Assembly (NCBI GenBank): GCA_002205965.3
Contig: NADL03000498.1
Coordinates: 124,001 to 188,000, forward strand
Source: Kappaphycus alvarezii
Lineage: Eukaryota; Rhodophyta; Florideophyceae; Gigartinales; Solieriaceae
Direction of reading: 5' to 3'
DNA length: 64,000 nt
Shown: positions 1 through 11,494 of the stretch, piece after piece
Layout of the letters: each line of letters opens with the position of its first letter
Numbering within the stretch: position 1 is the stretch's first letter
The notes under the pieces: model-generated
Database searches by the model: none
What the model was told of the DNA's origin: nothing
What the model saw: the letters and a program-made list of their open reading frames with translations, nothing else
Made by a program: the position numbers and the translations under genes

Positions 1-515
1 TTGTCAAGCTCAAGGTTTCAAGGTGATAAGGTCGACACAAAGACATGGATCAATTGCTTATTGTTTACTGATATGTATTCCGGGTCTCAAGATTCGAAAA
101 AGCTTGATACGCGAAGATTTTGGCCATTTGGGGTAGAGGAGCTCATTGGTAAGACTTCTGTTCGAGAGGATCAACCTGCTCACATTTACATCTATCCAAC
201 CATTCATATCATCCATAAAAGAACGCATGAAGCAGCCCGACGACATTTTGTGCAGATTCCTCCTGAGCCTGAACCGCTTCAAATGCCTTCTAGAACATAA
301 AAAGAAAATGAGGCTTTTTAGCTCATGAGAGAGATGCTCGTGGATACAAGTTCCTGGTTTCAATGCGTGGTGATCCATGTCATGAAGCGGAATGGCAACC
401 ATATGTAAGATATATCTGTTATGGTAGCTGAGGATTTTCAGCAGTGTATTCGGAAACAAAATATAATTGCGCAGTATACTTGAACAGTACGTCAGTAAGA
501 TGGGGACCTAAATAG

Positions 516-983
516 TGTAACAATGTATCTATTACACAGTTGTGGCACAGTGGTGTAATAGAGACTTGTTTGCTTTCATTACTCCAGTTCTCCATTAAAA
601 GCTGGTAGCGCAGATAAATTTAATCGCCTTGCATGATTGTAGAAGATCATTGTAACCGAATACCGGTTTGATTGCTGCGTATTTATTCTTTCAACTTTTT
701 TTTGGCACAGAGCCCCGTCTTATGCTGTTATTGACCTTTACATGCTATTGATAGCACCATTCCATAGTTGTAGTTCTAGGTTCTAGTAACTTCTACCAAG
801 TTAGAAAAAGTATAGAAGTTCTAGAGTAGAGCCAAGGTACTTTGTATAAAAGGGGGTTTCATCTGGTTTCCTGTGAGAAACCAGGTACACTCCAGTGGCC
901 CTTTCCAACCAATTTTTAGAAATACATTTTCATCGTCTCCACCGTACTTTTAGCAGAGAAACGGTAGCTCCTTCTCTGTCTCA
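516..983 (+). repeat. 3' LTR of the gypsy fossil at the left edge
   Basis: The LTR starts TGTAACAATG and ends ...TCTGTCTCA. It aligns along its length with the two G1 LTRs (46236-46658 and 51995-52420, which lie on the opposite strand). It keeps the near-palindromic start (TTACAC...GTGTAA), a central TATAAAAGGGGG block and the terminal TCTGT(T/C)TCA. A moderately purine-rich stretch precedes it. No second LTR is in the window. Confidence 0.75.
845..852 (+). promoter_or_regulatory. TATA box in gypsy LTR
   Basis: TATAAAAG is followed by a G run and sits at the same place as the TATA block of the G1 LTRs. It is the likely U3 core promoter. Here it points in the direction of the element, as in the right-hand G1 LTR and unlike the left-hand one. 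Confidence 0.55.
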
Positions 984-1189
984 GACGCGGTACAGTCTAC
1001 TTAAGGCGATCCGATGAGATGTCCTCGCTTCTGGATTTAGACTGTAAGCAAGATCCTACTTGCTAGTACAAAGACGGTAAAAGGCGAAGTCAAAATGCTC
1101 TTTTCAATGCTTTGCACAGCTTATGAAAGGAAGCTCGCATTAACGCTATACTGGAACAAACCCTCCACCTAGCTCCAAATTTACTTCTT

Positions 1190-1585
1190 CGCTTTCGATG
1201 CTTCGTGCTGAAGTCTACATTCCAGCGGCTCATGGTCTCGATCACCGCGATCTAGTCTTTGGGTTTACTTTCGCCCATCCCCTTTTCCAGTACCGATTCT
1301 GCCAAACTGCCCTATCCGGAGTTTCTCCAGCAGCCCTAGCCGAACTTTCTAAACAATCGCACGACAGGGAGTTTAGCTGTTCCTAGGATACCCTGCATAT
1401 TAAAACAGGCATCGACATCTAGGGGGCCCCCGGGCCAAAAGGCTGTCAGTTCTTTCGCTGTCTTGCTGCTTAAGCAGCTAGGCACCATAGTACCCATCCC
1501 AATCAAGTGTTTCAAGATTTTGCTACCCGCTTAACGTTTTTGCCTTTAAGGAATGGAAGCCTGTCAGGCTCATTACCGGCGCCTT
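1190..1585 (+). pseudogene. LINE relic: RLE endonuclease C-terminus (B-like family)
   Basis: In one frame this reads a decayed C-terminus of an R2-like LINE. (E)VYIPAA is followed by FTFAHP, AALAE.SKQSH, TGIDI and FFRCLA. This matches, in order, the end of LINE B copies (for example 45800-46190: IYIPAA, VTVAHP, AEREK..H, GVDIYGA and FFRRLAS). In that family the IYIPA...D-V-T-V-A-H-P stretch is the restriction-like endonuclease core. Here the catalytic Asp of DVTV is lost and stop codons interrupt the frame, so it is dead. Nothing 5' of the endonuclease is preserved. Homology is clear by motif order; exact ends are approximate. Confidence 0.6.
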
Positions 1586-2589
1586 TCTGATTATTTCATA
1601 TCCTAATTCTCTTCGCGGGCTCTGAGAGCATGTTCCCATTGCCGTAAAGAGTTTTTTCTCAGCTTTCTTTTGCGTTACGCTAATAAAACGGTTCCTTGAT
1701 ACTGGACTACACATTGACGGTGCTTTTGGTTAGGTACCAGCTAAGATACTCAACTCTTACTTCCTCACTTTTCAAAAGACCCAGTATTATAGCTTAAGTA
1801 GAGTTTAAAGTACAAATATTATTTCCGGAAAAGCTTGACGGAAGTGGGCTTTACTGTTTAAGTCCTTAAAAATCTAAGTGACTCAATGTTATCCAATACA
1901 ACGCCACGCAATCCTTGATGATTTAGTGCTTCAGCAATTGAAAATTTTTCGCCTATACAAAAATGTACTGTAACGCTGCATGAATCATGTCAAAGACGTA
2001 CTTGTAATTTATTCGAATCCTGAAACAATGTTCTGGTACAATACGGGATTTCTGGTTCAATATGTGGAATTGCAATTCGAAATATCCTGGATTCCATTCC
2101 AACTCGCTGCAATGAATTGGTTACGGATTTGGATTTTGAATAGAGACGCATGCCTTTCATCACTAGAGCACTTAAACACCAGACAGATGCTGACCGCCTG
2201 GCTGCTTCGAAGGCGTCGCGTCCGAATAAAAAAGCTCAGATCCCAGGAATGAAAACTGTCGGTCGCTACTAACATTCGTGAACTGGTGGAAAAAATTAAT
2301 GATACAAGCTCATGCATTGAGAATGGGGGAGGGATTGTCTTTTTGTGCAGTACTTGAATGATATCATGTATAGAAGAAGAAAGGGACGCTGCTTCTGTAC
2401 CAGGAGAAACTCAAGGAGAATATCCGTTAAGAATAAGCGGGAAGGGCCTTATTGGAATATTTACAAACATACCAGAAGTGTAATAATGTGGATAAAAGCA
2501 ATGAAACCTCCATCGATTGGGAGCAATTGCAGTCCGTTGATGAACCAATGGACTGAGAAATAGTAGTTGATGAAGTTCCGCCAATTGAC
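1586..2589. other. No recognised gene
   Basis: Only short open frames occur (up to 90 codons at 1980-2252). They have no motif I recognise and overlap frames on the opposite strand. A stretch around 2190-2250 is Arg/Lys-rich on +, but nothing supports it as coding. Probably decayed repeat DNA. Confidence 0.5.
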
Positions 2590-2700
2590 AAGTACCTCTC
2601 CTGGAATATATGTATTCAGAAATTCAAAGCAACCGACCTCGGGCCCTGGACCAAAAAACCTGTAGATATCGAAAGCCATCTGGTGGGAATCCATATTTAG
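2590..2700 (-). pseudogene. LINE relic: post-endonuclease C-terminal motif
   Basis: On the - strand a short stretch reads HQMAFDIY followed by GPGPE and FLNTYI. It matches the extreme C-terminus of the LINE at 43339-43641 (FHPMAFDIYG, PGAE, IAEYI). This F-x-P-x-A-F-D-x-Y-G motif follows the RLE domain in all LINE families here. Only about 30 codons remain. The flanking - strand frame at 2697-2987 is not recognisable. Confidence 0.45.
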
Positions 2701-3204
2701 CTTTTCAAAAAGAACCGGGTAGTAACCACTTTTGATGGTCTCAGCTTGGGAAAGAAGGGCGATGGAACAATGAATGCTGGGGCGGTTGTAGGATTAGAAT
2801 AGTATCTGATGATACGTGCGTCATATAATTTCGGGCACCGAGAGAGCTGCAGGTCATCGATAAAAACTTCTAAGCGGCGACGGATCGGAGGAGAAAGATG
2901 GATGTCTTGTGTATATTCCATTTCCCGAACGGGACGAAGAGAAATCGAGAGGGTAGCTACTTCGGGGGAAAGGCAATCTGGAAGCATGCTGTGATGGCAG
3001 ATAGAGCCATTAGCACAGGGGCAGACGGTAGCTTGATGGTCAAGGGTTCGAGGACCGGGGCAGTCAGCATTGAGAGCTGATGCAGAAACCGCAAAGAGAG
3101 TTTGTAAGGATAAAAATTAGGTACTCAATATCAATTAATTGTTTCTATGTGCACAATATTCTATTACGTCTGCAATAGAGATAAATATGCCGAGACTTGT
3201 TTCC
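2701..3204. other. No recognised gene
   Basis: Both strands carry 60-96-codon open frames that overlap each other and show no known motif. The stretch lies between a LINE relic and an old gypsy LTR, so degraded element sequence is the likeliest explanation. Confidence 0.45.
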
Positions 3205-4475
3205 AGAGCCAGTTTTTCTAAAACTTAGGCGTTGGAAACGACAAAAGTGCTGCTAAAGTATAGTTGTAAGGTAGTTCAAAAGGGGCAGGGTCTAACACCT
3301 ATGCTCAGGGATAGCATTGAAGAAGTATGTCTAAGAGCAAGAGTTAAATTTCAATTTATAGACTATTTGGATGCGCACTTGAACTTTTCTTCCCACAGGC
3401 TTGACCTCTTCAAGAGAAACCAGTTTACTCAGCTCATAACGACTTTCCTGCTAACCTCCAAGTCTCAAGCAAGCGTACCTATTGCCATAATATGCACTAA
3501 GACAAATAATGTGGCTCATAAAGACTAATGATAAGATTTTTTCACAATACATATTTACCTTTACTATTCAAAATCACTAGCTTCGGGGTTAGAACCAAAT
3601 AGCTCCTGCAAACATCCATGCTACTCATAAAGTCTACAAATATCCCTTCCAGGGGTTCTCAGCTTGCTTTGGCCTCTTTTAAAATATCTAGACTATCAAA
3701 GATATAGTTTTCCACCTCTATGATCGTTACCATCTGGTACTTCTTTCTAAGCTCTCATCCTTCCTTAGCGTTTGGAACCTTCCAGTCGAGATCCACCAAT
3801 TGCACCTCCTCCTCGGCAACCAATTATTCCCCTGATTCCTCGGCCAAGAACTGACCTTCTAGCCTATCCGCGCCCCATGCGCTCCTTCTTTTCTTTCTCA
3901 TAAACCAGCTGAAGGAGTACCCATTCCTTGAAGGAGTCGTCGCTCTCCTCCCGGACCCCCTCAGCCTCATGCTCACCTACTTCCTCCACTTCTTCTTCTG
4001 ATAAAGATGGAGGACGAGCCCGGTAATCTTTTCTTGTTCTGCTGAAGGAGATATCAATCGACGCCTGTTGGCCAGTAGGTGGCGAGTTGGAAGCCATCTA
4101 TAGGACGCAAACGGTGATTTTTGGAAATGGGGGAGGAGGGCGAGGTGACTTCATACTGCTGGTAATGGGGTGAGAATGTGAGCTGGTGTGGGTTTTGGTA
4201 GCAGGGATGATGCCTCAGCAACGGTTCAAGAGCACCGCAAATTGGGGAATTTCTCGTTGATTTTCAGTACCTTAGCGAAAATAACGGGAGGCATTGCCGC
4301 ATTGAGTTTGCACGCAGTCAGGGCAATAATGAAAATATCTGCCTGATAAAATATCGGAGGGGACTCTGGAGGACAAAGCGGAGCAGGATTGGAAAAACGT
4401 TTTTGAAATAGGCTCTTACTTTAGCTCGAGCGGGGACATTTTTTTTCAAAAGAAACACATTCATTCCGCACTCCG
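3205..4475 (-). mobile_element. Old solo LTR, G2 gypsy family
   Basis: Aligned with the G2 LTRs (for example 54214-55728), this shows the same landmarks in the same order. These are the GGCAGGGTCTA..ACCTATGCT.AG block near 3285, GTTTACTCAGCT.ATA near 3422-3440, the LTR reading frame (3590-4160), and the TTTTTTTCAAAA..ACA.ATTC block near 4440. It is the most diverged copy and its ends are eroded, so no flanking duplication can be called. It is broken at several points. Its value is that the LTR-encoded protein is still recognisable (EEV.EVGEHEAEG, F.EWV..QLVYE). Confidence 0.65.
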
Positions 4476-4494
4476 TCCACTACTCCAATTTACG

Positions 4495-4797
4495 GAGTTT
4501 CGACCCTTTTTCCGCCCTTTCCATGTCCGGACAGGCCAAGAATCGCCGGTACAAGGCCCTTTGTCAGTAACTCTCCATCGACTTCCATCCAGTTGCCTTC
4601 GACATGTACGGGTCAGCTGAAACTGATGCCGACAAGGACATCTCCCTCATCGCAAATTACATCGCGTCCCGCCTCGGCACCGACCCAGTGGCCGAGCGAT
4701 TACGCATCTTTCACATTTTGAGCCCCTTGGTGCAAAAGCGAAACGCCCTGCCAGTCAACCGTCGTCTGCTAGCCCACTCTGCGCCTTGCTAGCTTTC
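4495..4797 (+). pseudogene. LINE relic: C-terminal tail (D family)
   Basis: The frame reads about 95 codons with one internal stop, ending at a natural-looking stop near 4791. It parallels 43339-43641 closely: RRYKALCQ vs LRYGHLCAE, then SIDFHPVAFDMYG vs RIDFHPMAFDIYG. These are followed by IANYIASRLG, VAERLRIFHILS.LVQKR and VNRRLL. It is the end of an RLE-type LINE ORF, beyond the endonuclease. The rest of the element is absent, as expected for a 5'-truncated or fragmented insertion. Confidence 0.6.
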
Positions 4798-4799
4798 CT

Positions 4800-5239
4800 G
4801 TTCACGGGCCCCGGCCTCCCCTCCTGCATCTCATGAAGCCTTGTTTGCCTGTGTGTCATGAAACGGAAAGCAGGAAAGACGTAAACGGTTGGGAAGTTTT
4901 CTGAATCGCTTGGGACTCAATATACTTTGGTGGGTTATTACGAAGATGAGGTGCAGCGTGAGCAACAGCTTGAAATTGTTTACTGTCGCCCATTTTCTCA
5001 AGCAATACACCATGTATCAGTTTTTCACCATTTGGAAAGTGCGAGACCTCTAAAGTTTAGAGAAACGGCTTTTTGTCGTGTGGAAGATGGACATTGATAA
5101 ATATTTGTGAAATAGATCCATTGATGTCATTACCCAAGCTCAACACTGTTTATCTGTATACGGGGAGGCAAATTTGGGGCGCCTTACCGATTAGATATGT
5201 ACGACGGTTATTTTCCGAAACTGGGAGAGGCAGGTCTGT
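4800..5239. other. No recognised gene
   Basis: No coding motif on either strand. A 60-codon - strand frame (4831-5013) lacks recognisable features. Confidence 0.45.
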
Positions 5240-5597
5240 GTATTGGAGGTTCTGAAAATGAGTCAGCGTCAGGCGAGGCGATTTCACAATGCTGGGGCAA
5301 GGTCAGCCGGAAGGCATGCCGCGGTAGACAAAACCATCGCCGCAGGGTTTCTTTGCATCGTAAGGGCAATGGAGACGTACGGAAAGGCTCGGGGGGTTTT
5401 GATGCAAAGGCACGCTGCAGCAGTCGTCATGTCCGATGCGGCCTGCTTGATGGCTTGCCTGAAGGCGGCTCTTAGGGAGCGTAGTTCCTCCCGCATTACT
5501 GTGTCGACGGACCTTCTGAGACGACTGCGGTTGTCTGGAAAACTTAGGGATAGATCGAATTTATCTCCCAACAGTGAAAACACCCAAGAATTCCCAC
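5240..5597 (+). pseudogene. LINE A, 3'-terminal fragment
   Basis: The sequence encodes ETYGKARGVLMQRHAAA.VMS..CLM..LKAAL. This matches the last codons of LINE A2 (EAYGKVRGVLVRRHAAA at 52774-52900, - strand) and runs into the same 3' untranslated end. That end is a tract around TGCGGTTGTCTGGAAAAC...ATCT..CAA.AGTGAAAACACCCAA. It is a 5'-truncated LINE copy on +. It is placed tail-to-tail with a second fragment on the - strand immediately downstream. Confidence 0.6.
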
Positions 5598-5604
5598 CTT
5601 CTCT

Positions 5605-5727
5605 TTGCATAGAACCAGACCACACCCGCCCAAAGGTCTCTTTGCCATGCACGATGACGTGCTTTGCCACCTCTTTCAGAACAGCGAATGCGTCCGAATG
5701 TCACCCGCAAAAAGAGATATCAGTACT
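5605..5727 (-). pseudogene. LINE A C-terminal fragment, inverted
   Basis: The + strand tract TGCTTTGCCAC.TC.TT.AG..C.GC.AATGC.TCCG..TG.CACCC is the same sequence and orientation as 52895-52950, inside the - strand LINE A2 C-terminus. It lies directly after a + strand LINE A end, giving an inverted pair. Confidence 0.45.
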
Positions 5728-5767
5728 TGGATCAGTAGGGACCCGGCATGCATGGTGAAAGTCGATT

Positions 5768-5912
5768 GGGGGAAAATTCTGGGTTATTTTAATACATGGA
5801 AGATGTGGTCGGTTATATCCACGCGGTTAGTCGATTGTGGTTGTCTGAAAAACCATGGGATTGATCGGATATATCTTCCAAGAGTAAAACACCCAAACCG
5901 TTCCCCCGGCAT
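5768..5912 (+). repeat. Short dispersed repeat followed by a LINE A 3' end
   Basis: 5768-5815 is one copy of the approximately 50-bp dispersed sequence (GGGGGAAAATTCTGGG...GGAAGATGTGGTCGGTT). It is followed by a further LINE A terminal tract ending ATATATCTTCCAAGAGTAAAACACCCAAACC at about 5907. The copia fossil starts immediately after. Confidence 0.5.
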
Positions 5913-6156
5913 GGTGATAAAGTCTTGATATCTCCTTAAATTGAGGCTCTACGCAAAATAACTGGGATAGGCAGATCCAAAAAATAAATAGTTCCAACTT
6001 GAATAAATAAATAAATGTCACAATTGGACTTAGAACGAATAATGAATAGAAAACCAAATTTAATAATATCTGATCGAGGGGAATATTTCGATAGCCCAAG
6101 GATGTAAAAATATTTCTAACAACCTAGACTACTTATACTCTACACCAGGGTGAACC

Positions 6157-6496
6157 TGCTACAAAAATCAGTTGAGCCGATTTTGGTAGACATAATTTAG
6201 GCTCAGCAATAATTATTGCAGTATTTTCTAGGTAAGCAATCATCCAGATAATAATTTGTTGGTAGCATAAATGTAGTAATTATAGCCTGTATAATATAAA
6301 AACCAACTGTAGGACATAAAAATTATTTCACACTGAATTCAGCATAAAATAGTGCCAGTGTAAAATAGAGAAAATTATTCCTTGATGATTCATAATAAAT
6401 ATAAATTGTGGGCCTTAATAGTAAAGAATTGCTCCACAATTCAGCATCACTGTAGGACACCGGGATAGAGATTAAAATATTTGGTCAATTTTTACA
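6157..6496 (-). repeat. C4 downstream LTR
   Basis: Direct repeat of 11146-11494. On - it starts TGTAAAAATTGACC, right after a purine tract. Its inner end is less certain (TG..CA rule; TGCTACAAAAAT on +). An inverted pair GGCTCA/TGAGCC lies near that inner end. Confidence 0.7.
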
Positions 6497-9400
6497 CTAC
6501 TTTCCCTTTGAAATATTGAACTAAATTTATCCTGTTGACTTAGATGAATCCAGAGATAAAATAATAAGAGGTATAGATCCATCAAATAAAAGGAGCTTGA
6601 GCATGTCAGATACATGACTGTCCTTTTTTGTGAGCGGGTCGGAGGGATTAATTGAACCAGGTATCCATAGCATTTTCCTAATTTTGTTCGTTTCGAAATT
6701 ATATCGAATTAATTGAAAATACGCTCTAATTTATTTGTATTCAGGCACACGACAAGTATACAGAGAGCTGAATAGACCTTTTGAATTAACAGCAACATGA
6801 AGAGGAATATTGATATTGAGAATTGTACTGCGTGCTCTTGCAATAATTTTTCCTTCCTCGGTAGCTTCACCAGCAGCTAATATTTAACCAAATGCAATAG
6901 ATTTAACAGGACGGCGAGATGAATGTGAATGCCAATAAATTGTATGAAATATTAAATTAAAATTTAAGGAGCCAATTAGCAACCCACCAATACATTCAAG
7001 TTGCGCATTTGTCGAGCCGGCTGGTTTTCCTGCATCATAAAACGCAACAACTGACAAATTGAAATTTCCAGAAACTTCCGGGCGCCGATAAGTGCTCGTA
7101 GAACCAAAAGTCTTTAAATTACGAAGCAAAGAGGATTGAATAGATAAATCACGAACCAATGGATTTGATCTTTTGTGTTGTAAATAACTTGCTGTAAAGC
7201 TGAAATTGGAGCTGCAACCGTACCCAAATAGACAATTGAACCATTTAACGAATTAAAAGCGAAGTTTTCAAAAGAGTTCATTTCTTCATCATGTTTTTTC
7301 GACGGTTTCTTGATGGTGAATGAGGTTCTAGTCCATTTAGTTTTTCATCAGCAGAGACATTGATTTTATAGTCATCAAACTGCATAATTTTAACTCCATT
7401 GAAATTAAAAGATCCAGGACTATTCACGATTGCACCAAGCTGAGATACTTTTCCAAGATCTTGGATAAATTGTTTCTTAATTTTATCTGGCCCAGTAATA
7501 AGTATATCATCGACGAATTTAACGACAAGCAGAATTAATGATCCTTTGGAACTCATGAAAAATAATTGGGTATATAAACGACTGATTTCAGTCCGATGTC
7601 AAAGAATGTATTATCCGAGTGTATTTGCAATTTTGATTTAGCGTTGACTAAACCATATGAAGCAGACAGTAATAACCAATAAAAGGATTTTCCGAGCATT
7701 CTCGAAGAGTTCTCCTTTAAACTTGACGTAAATACTGATCCAGATCGTAAAAATGCAGACTTGACATCAACCTTTGATAAATTCCATTTAAAAATTGTAG
7801 CAATTGATAAGAGAATTCTAATTTCCATCGGAGAACAAGATTCCGAATCAGTTGTCAAATTATTTTTCTCCTTTTCCTCATTTCCATTCGTAGAAATTCA
7901 AGCCTTGCAGTAATATTTTTCATCATCCAAAATTTTCATTTTGTATAAAACGTGACTGGATATTACATTTGAGTCGGGAGGAATTTTTGAAGCATGAATT
8001 TTTTAACAGGTACTGAGAAAATTATTTTCTTCCGTATTGTATGCATTTGAAATAATATGAGATGGAAGTCCAGATGCTTGATGCAGTAAAAATTCTTTCG
8101 GTCCAAACCGTTTATAATAAAAACTCACATCTTTTTGTTCAGATGACTTCAAATCCGTTCCAGGTAATAACTTAATTTCATGCGCATCAATTCCACCATT
8201 TTCATCAACAGGGATATGAGTTAAATTTTCGGGGTCTAGGGAATTAAGCTCGGATTCAATACGAACATGTTCGAAAGATAATATGTTTTTTGATTCTGAT
8301 AAATTTTCATCGCTTTCAGATTCATTATATTTTTCGTCTTCATAATTCATATTTGGGTTAAAATTATTATCATTAGAATGATCGTCAAAATTGTTTTCGC
8401 ACACGTTCTTCACTTCGTTAATATTCGTTTCATCAGAAATACCTTCCATAGAGTATTCAATGGATTGATTCAATAAATCATTTGCCTTTTGAATTTGGTA
8501 AGCTAGTTCATTAGATGAAACGAAATGTCGGACATCTTCAATTGCCGCATGTATAAATTTTCCATTGGATCCAATTACTGTGACGATAAGAGGTTTTTTG
8601 TCGAATTTCAATACTAGTTTGGGCGATGAGCAAGATCATCTTTTCTGATTTGGTAGATGATTAAAAATTTCCACAATATCGCCAACATTAATTGGAATAT
8701 TGGTCACAGGCTTTGACTTTAGAATAAGATTTAATTTACTCTTGGCTATTAGCTCATTATGAGCTTCTCTTAATTCATTTGGTATACTTCGAGGACCAGA
8801 ATTATTGATGGGTCGAATTTGACCAATGGCAAGCTCGTATTAAGAAACAACATCATTTCCATATAAATCATTCGATATTTGAAACATTCGAGCAATACGA
8901 ACCGTATTACTTGCAGGAGAATCGAATAATTTTGAACGGGTATAAATGTCTCTCAATATTTTGTGTTTCGACGCAATAGAGGTTTTGTTGTGGCGGCGGG
9001 AACCAATAGGAAAAAATGAGATTCCTCTCCCCTCAAGAAAGCTACTGAAAATATCATTGTCAAATGCCTGATCTCCCATTATATTGTTAGGGTCCCAAAA
9101 TGGTGTTAACCAGAGAGTCTCAATAGAATTAATGCAATTTTTCATATTTAAGGAGGGCACTATTGAACTAGTTGAATATGGTAATTGGGTCCACGATGTG
9201 AAAAATATCCAAGTTTTCCACAATAAAGTGATCCACACACCAATTCATTAAATCCACGAGATATAGAGCTTAAAGATACTGCACGAGGATGAGATGGTTT
9301 TTTTGTAACATCGCAAAATTTGCGGGAGTCAATTACGCTTGATAAATATTTTTTTCATTCATCGTCCCATATAAATTTTTTTGTATTAATAGTTTTACAT

Positions 9401-10054
9401 CATCATAATTTGAGTGACCAAATAAATTTTTGTGAACCTTTTTAATTGTTTCCCTCTTTTCAGCCCAAGATATGTTTTTTGATGTATTGATATTTTTTGA
9501 ACAAATTGCTGATAGAAATAAGTTTTTAATAGGGTCGGATGATTATATAAATATATTTCCGGGTACATAACAATGATGACCATGATGCACCAATGTTATG
9601 GAATCGATTGAATTATTTGCGGACTTGAACTCGATGCGGTTGCTCGTGATATGAATAATATTTTATTTTCCTGTGATACTTCTTCCAATGACCCATTGTG
9701 ATGTTCCACTGATTATTAGATGCCTTATTTTAACCTGATTTCCATTGTCGGACATAGCTGATAAAATATTTCACCGATCACTTTTCTTTTTTTACTTGAG
9801 TGATCGCCATTTCCGTATTGTCGGAAGGGCGTGTCCTTCATAAATTCATGAAGTTCATCTAGAATTCCGTTCCATTCCGGTAAAATAAATTTCGAAAGTG
9901 CTCGTAATTAAACAATACCCATTCCACTAAACGGTGCTCCATCATCAAGTGAGGGACCTAGGTAAAACTCATTAGACGGAGAATCAAGCACCGTCTTTAC
10001 TATATGAAATGTTGCAGAACTAGAATCATTTTTGTCTTTGATATTTTCTGTATT

Positions 10055-10966
10055 TCACATTTTAGATGATGCATTTTTATGATAATTTTCCACAACCTTG
10101 CATTTATCTTTTTCATAGGCCCAATGGCCAATTTGTCCACATCGGTCACAAGTTGATTTTGCCTTGAGCGCAGCAAAGTCTTCAGGAGATAATTTTTGCT
10201 TATTATTTTTCTTGAAATTTTTCTTCTCTCCGTATGAAATATTTGATTGACTTGAAAAGATATATTTTTGAGAATTTCCGTATGTTTGATTTGTATTTTT
10301 TGGTTTATCACATGCACGAACAATAGATGGTATTTCTGAATATTTGATTAATTCTAGGATTTTTCCTTTTTCCAAATCGGCTTCTTCTTCATGCTTTGGA
10401 GAGGCAGTAGCCAAAATAGATACTCGCTGGTTTGAATCAATTTTGGAATTAGCCAGGAGTAAAAATGATACCAGTGCTTTAGGTAATTTCGAAGTACCAG
10501 TAGATGAGTGAAATCGGGCAATTTGAGCATCAAACCGTGATTCAAAATTATTGAAAGACTCATTATCACCACGAGTAGTGTGCAATAGATCTAAGAATTT
10601 TTGAAATGTATCTGATATAGATGATAGAGGATCCACCTTATGAATAGCGTTAGCAATCGCTAATGCACCATTTTCAGACTGAATTTCTTTGTCTGGAATT
10701 TTCTTACAAATATTAAGAGCTCGTCCAAATAATTGTGATTGTAAGACAAGACCTTGTGCTGCCTTAGGAACCTTACTAGAATTTGATGCTGGTAGTAAAT
10801 CATAAACAGATTTCCATTTGTGAGCAGCATCAAAATATTTTTCTTGAGGTCCTTTACCATCTGTCCAATGAGTCGTGCGAAGATCCAATGAAAATTTCGG
10901 CCTTGAAGGAATTTCGGGGCGATCTGGGCCCATAACTGCAAAAATAATTGGGGTAGGTAGATCCAA
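10055..10966 (-). CDS. C4 gag-like frame with zinc knuckle
   Basis: An open frame of 303 codons. The first two thirds are alpha-helical in character with a UBN2/Ty1-like gag feel (FLDLLHTTRGD, FNNFESRFDAQIARF). The end carries a CCHC zinc knuckle, CDRCGQIGHWAYEKDKC, after a Lys-rich stretch (KKNFKKNNKQK). This is the nucleocapsid part of a copia capsid protein, which packages element RNA. It is one of the longest undisturbed frames in C4. Base use is strongly AT-rich, unlike the GC-rich copia C2. Confidence 0.75.
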   Translation of the reverse strand: MDLPTPIIFAVMGPDRPEIPSRPKFSLDLRTTHWTDGKGPQEKYFDAAHKWKSVYDLLPASNSSKVPKAAQGLVLQSQLFGRALNICKKIPDKEIQSENGALAIANAIHKVDPLSSISDTFQKFLDLLHTTRGDNESFNNFESRFDAQIARFHSSTGTSKLPKALVSFLLLANSKIDSNQRVSILATASPKHEEEADLEKGKILELIKYSEIPSIVRACDKPKNTNQTYGNSQKYIFSSQSNISYGEKKNFKKNNKQKLSPEDFAALKAKSTCDRCGQIGHWAYEKDKCKVVENYHKNASSKM

Positions 10967-11145
10967 AAAATAAATAGTTCCTCCTTGAAAAAATAAATAA
11001 ATTTCACAATTGGACTTAGAACGAATAATGAATAGAAAACCAAATTTAATGATAGCTGATCGAGGGGAATATTTCGTTGGCCCTAGGATACAAAAAATTA
11101 TTGCTAATAACCTAGGACTATTTGTACTCTACACCAGGTTGAGCC

Positions 11146-11494
11146 TGCTACAAAAATAAGGTAAGCCGTACAATAATTTTTAGTAGACATGATTCAGGCT
11201 CAGCAATAATTATTACAGTATTTTCGAGGTAATCACTAATCCAGATAATAATTTGTTGGTAGCATAAATGTAGTAATTATAGCCTGTATAATATAAAAAA
11301 CCAACTGTAGGACATAAAAATTATTTCACACTGAATTCAGCATAAAATAGTGCCAGTGTAAAATAGAGAAAATTATTCCTTGATGATTCATAATAAATAT
11401 AAATTGTGGGCCTTAATAGTAAAGAATTGCTCCACAATTCAGCATCACTGTAGGACACCGGGATAGAGATTAAAATATTTGGTCAATTTTCACA
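11146..11494 (-). repeat. C4 5' LTR
   Basis: Direct repeat of 6157-6496, followed on - by the leader and gag. The right end is fixed by where similarity to the downstream copy stops (…GGTCAATTTTCACA). The flank beyond it has no visible partner duplication, because the other side of the array is truncated. Confidence 0.7.

Larger units (their letters stand above)
1..983 (+). mobile_element. Ty3/gypsy fossil, 3' end only (integrase tail + 3' LTR)
   Basis: The window edge cuts this element, so only its 3' end is visible. Positions 1-450 match the integrase C-terminus of the G1 element (46236-52420): both contain SQDSKKL, an (E)LIGK/EIIGK run, and I-H-I-I-H. Both end in a chromodomain-like tract (RGYKF then HEAEWQP) near 335-410, which places it with the chromoviruses. 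The LTR follows at 516-983. The copy is broken, with only a few breaks in the visible part. It is clearly more diverged than G1, so it looks older. Family assignment is firm; the 5' extent is unknown. Confidence 0.8.
5913..11494 (-). mobile_element. Ty1/copia fossil C4, with a second LTR-leader unit
   Basis: An AT-rich copia element read on -. In order it has a 5' LTR (about 11146-11494), leader, gag (10055-10966), protease and integrase (about 8840-9990), an integrase-RT linker frame (8003-8611), RT (about 7278-7860, VDVKSAFL and VDDILITG), and RNase H (about 6560-7200). A purine tract (AAAGGGAAAGTAG) and a 3' LTR (about 6157-6496) follow. The 3' LTR is followed by another copy of the leader (5913-6156), so this is a tandem, LTR-sharing arrangement that was later cut. 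The two LTRs are almost identical over their distal 250 bp, so the insertion is fairly young. The coding part is broken in more than ten places. Confidence 0.85.
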
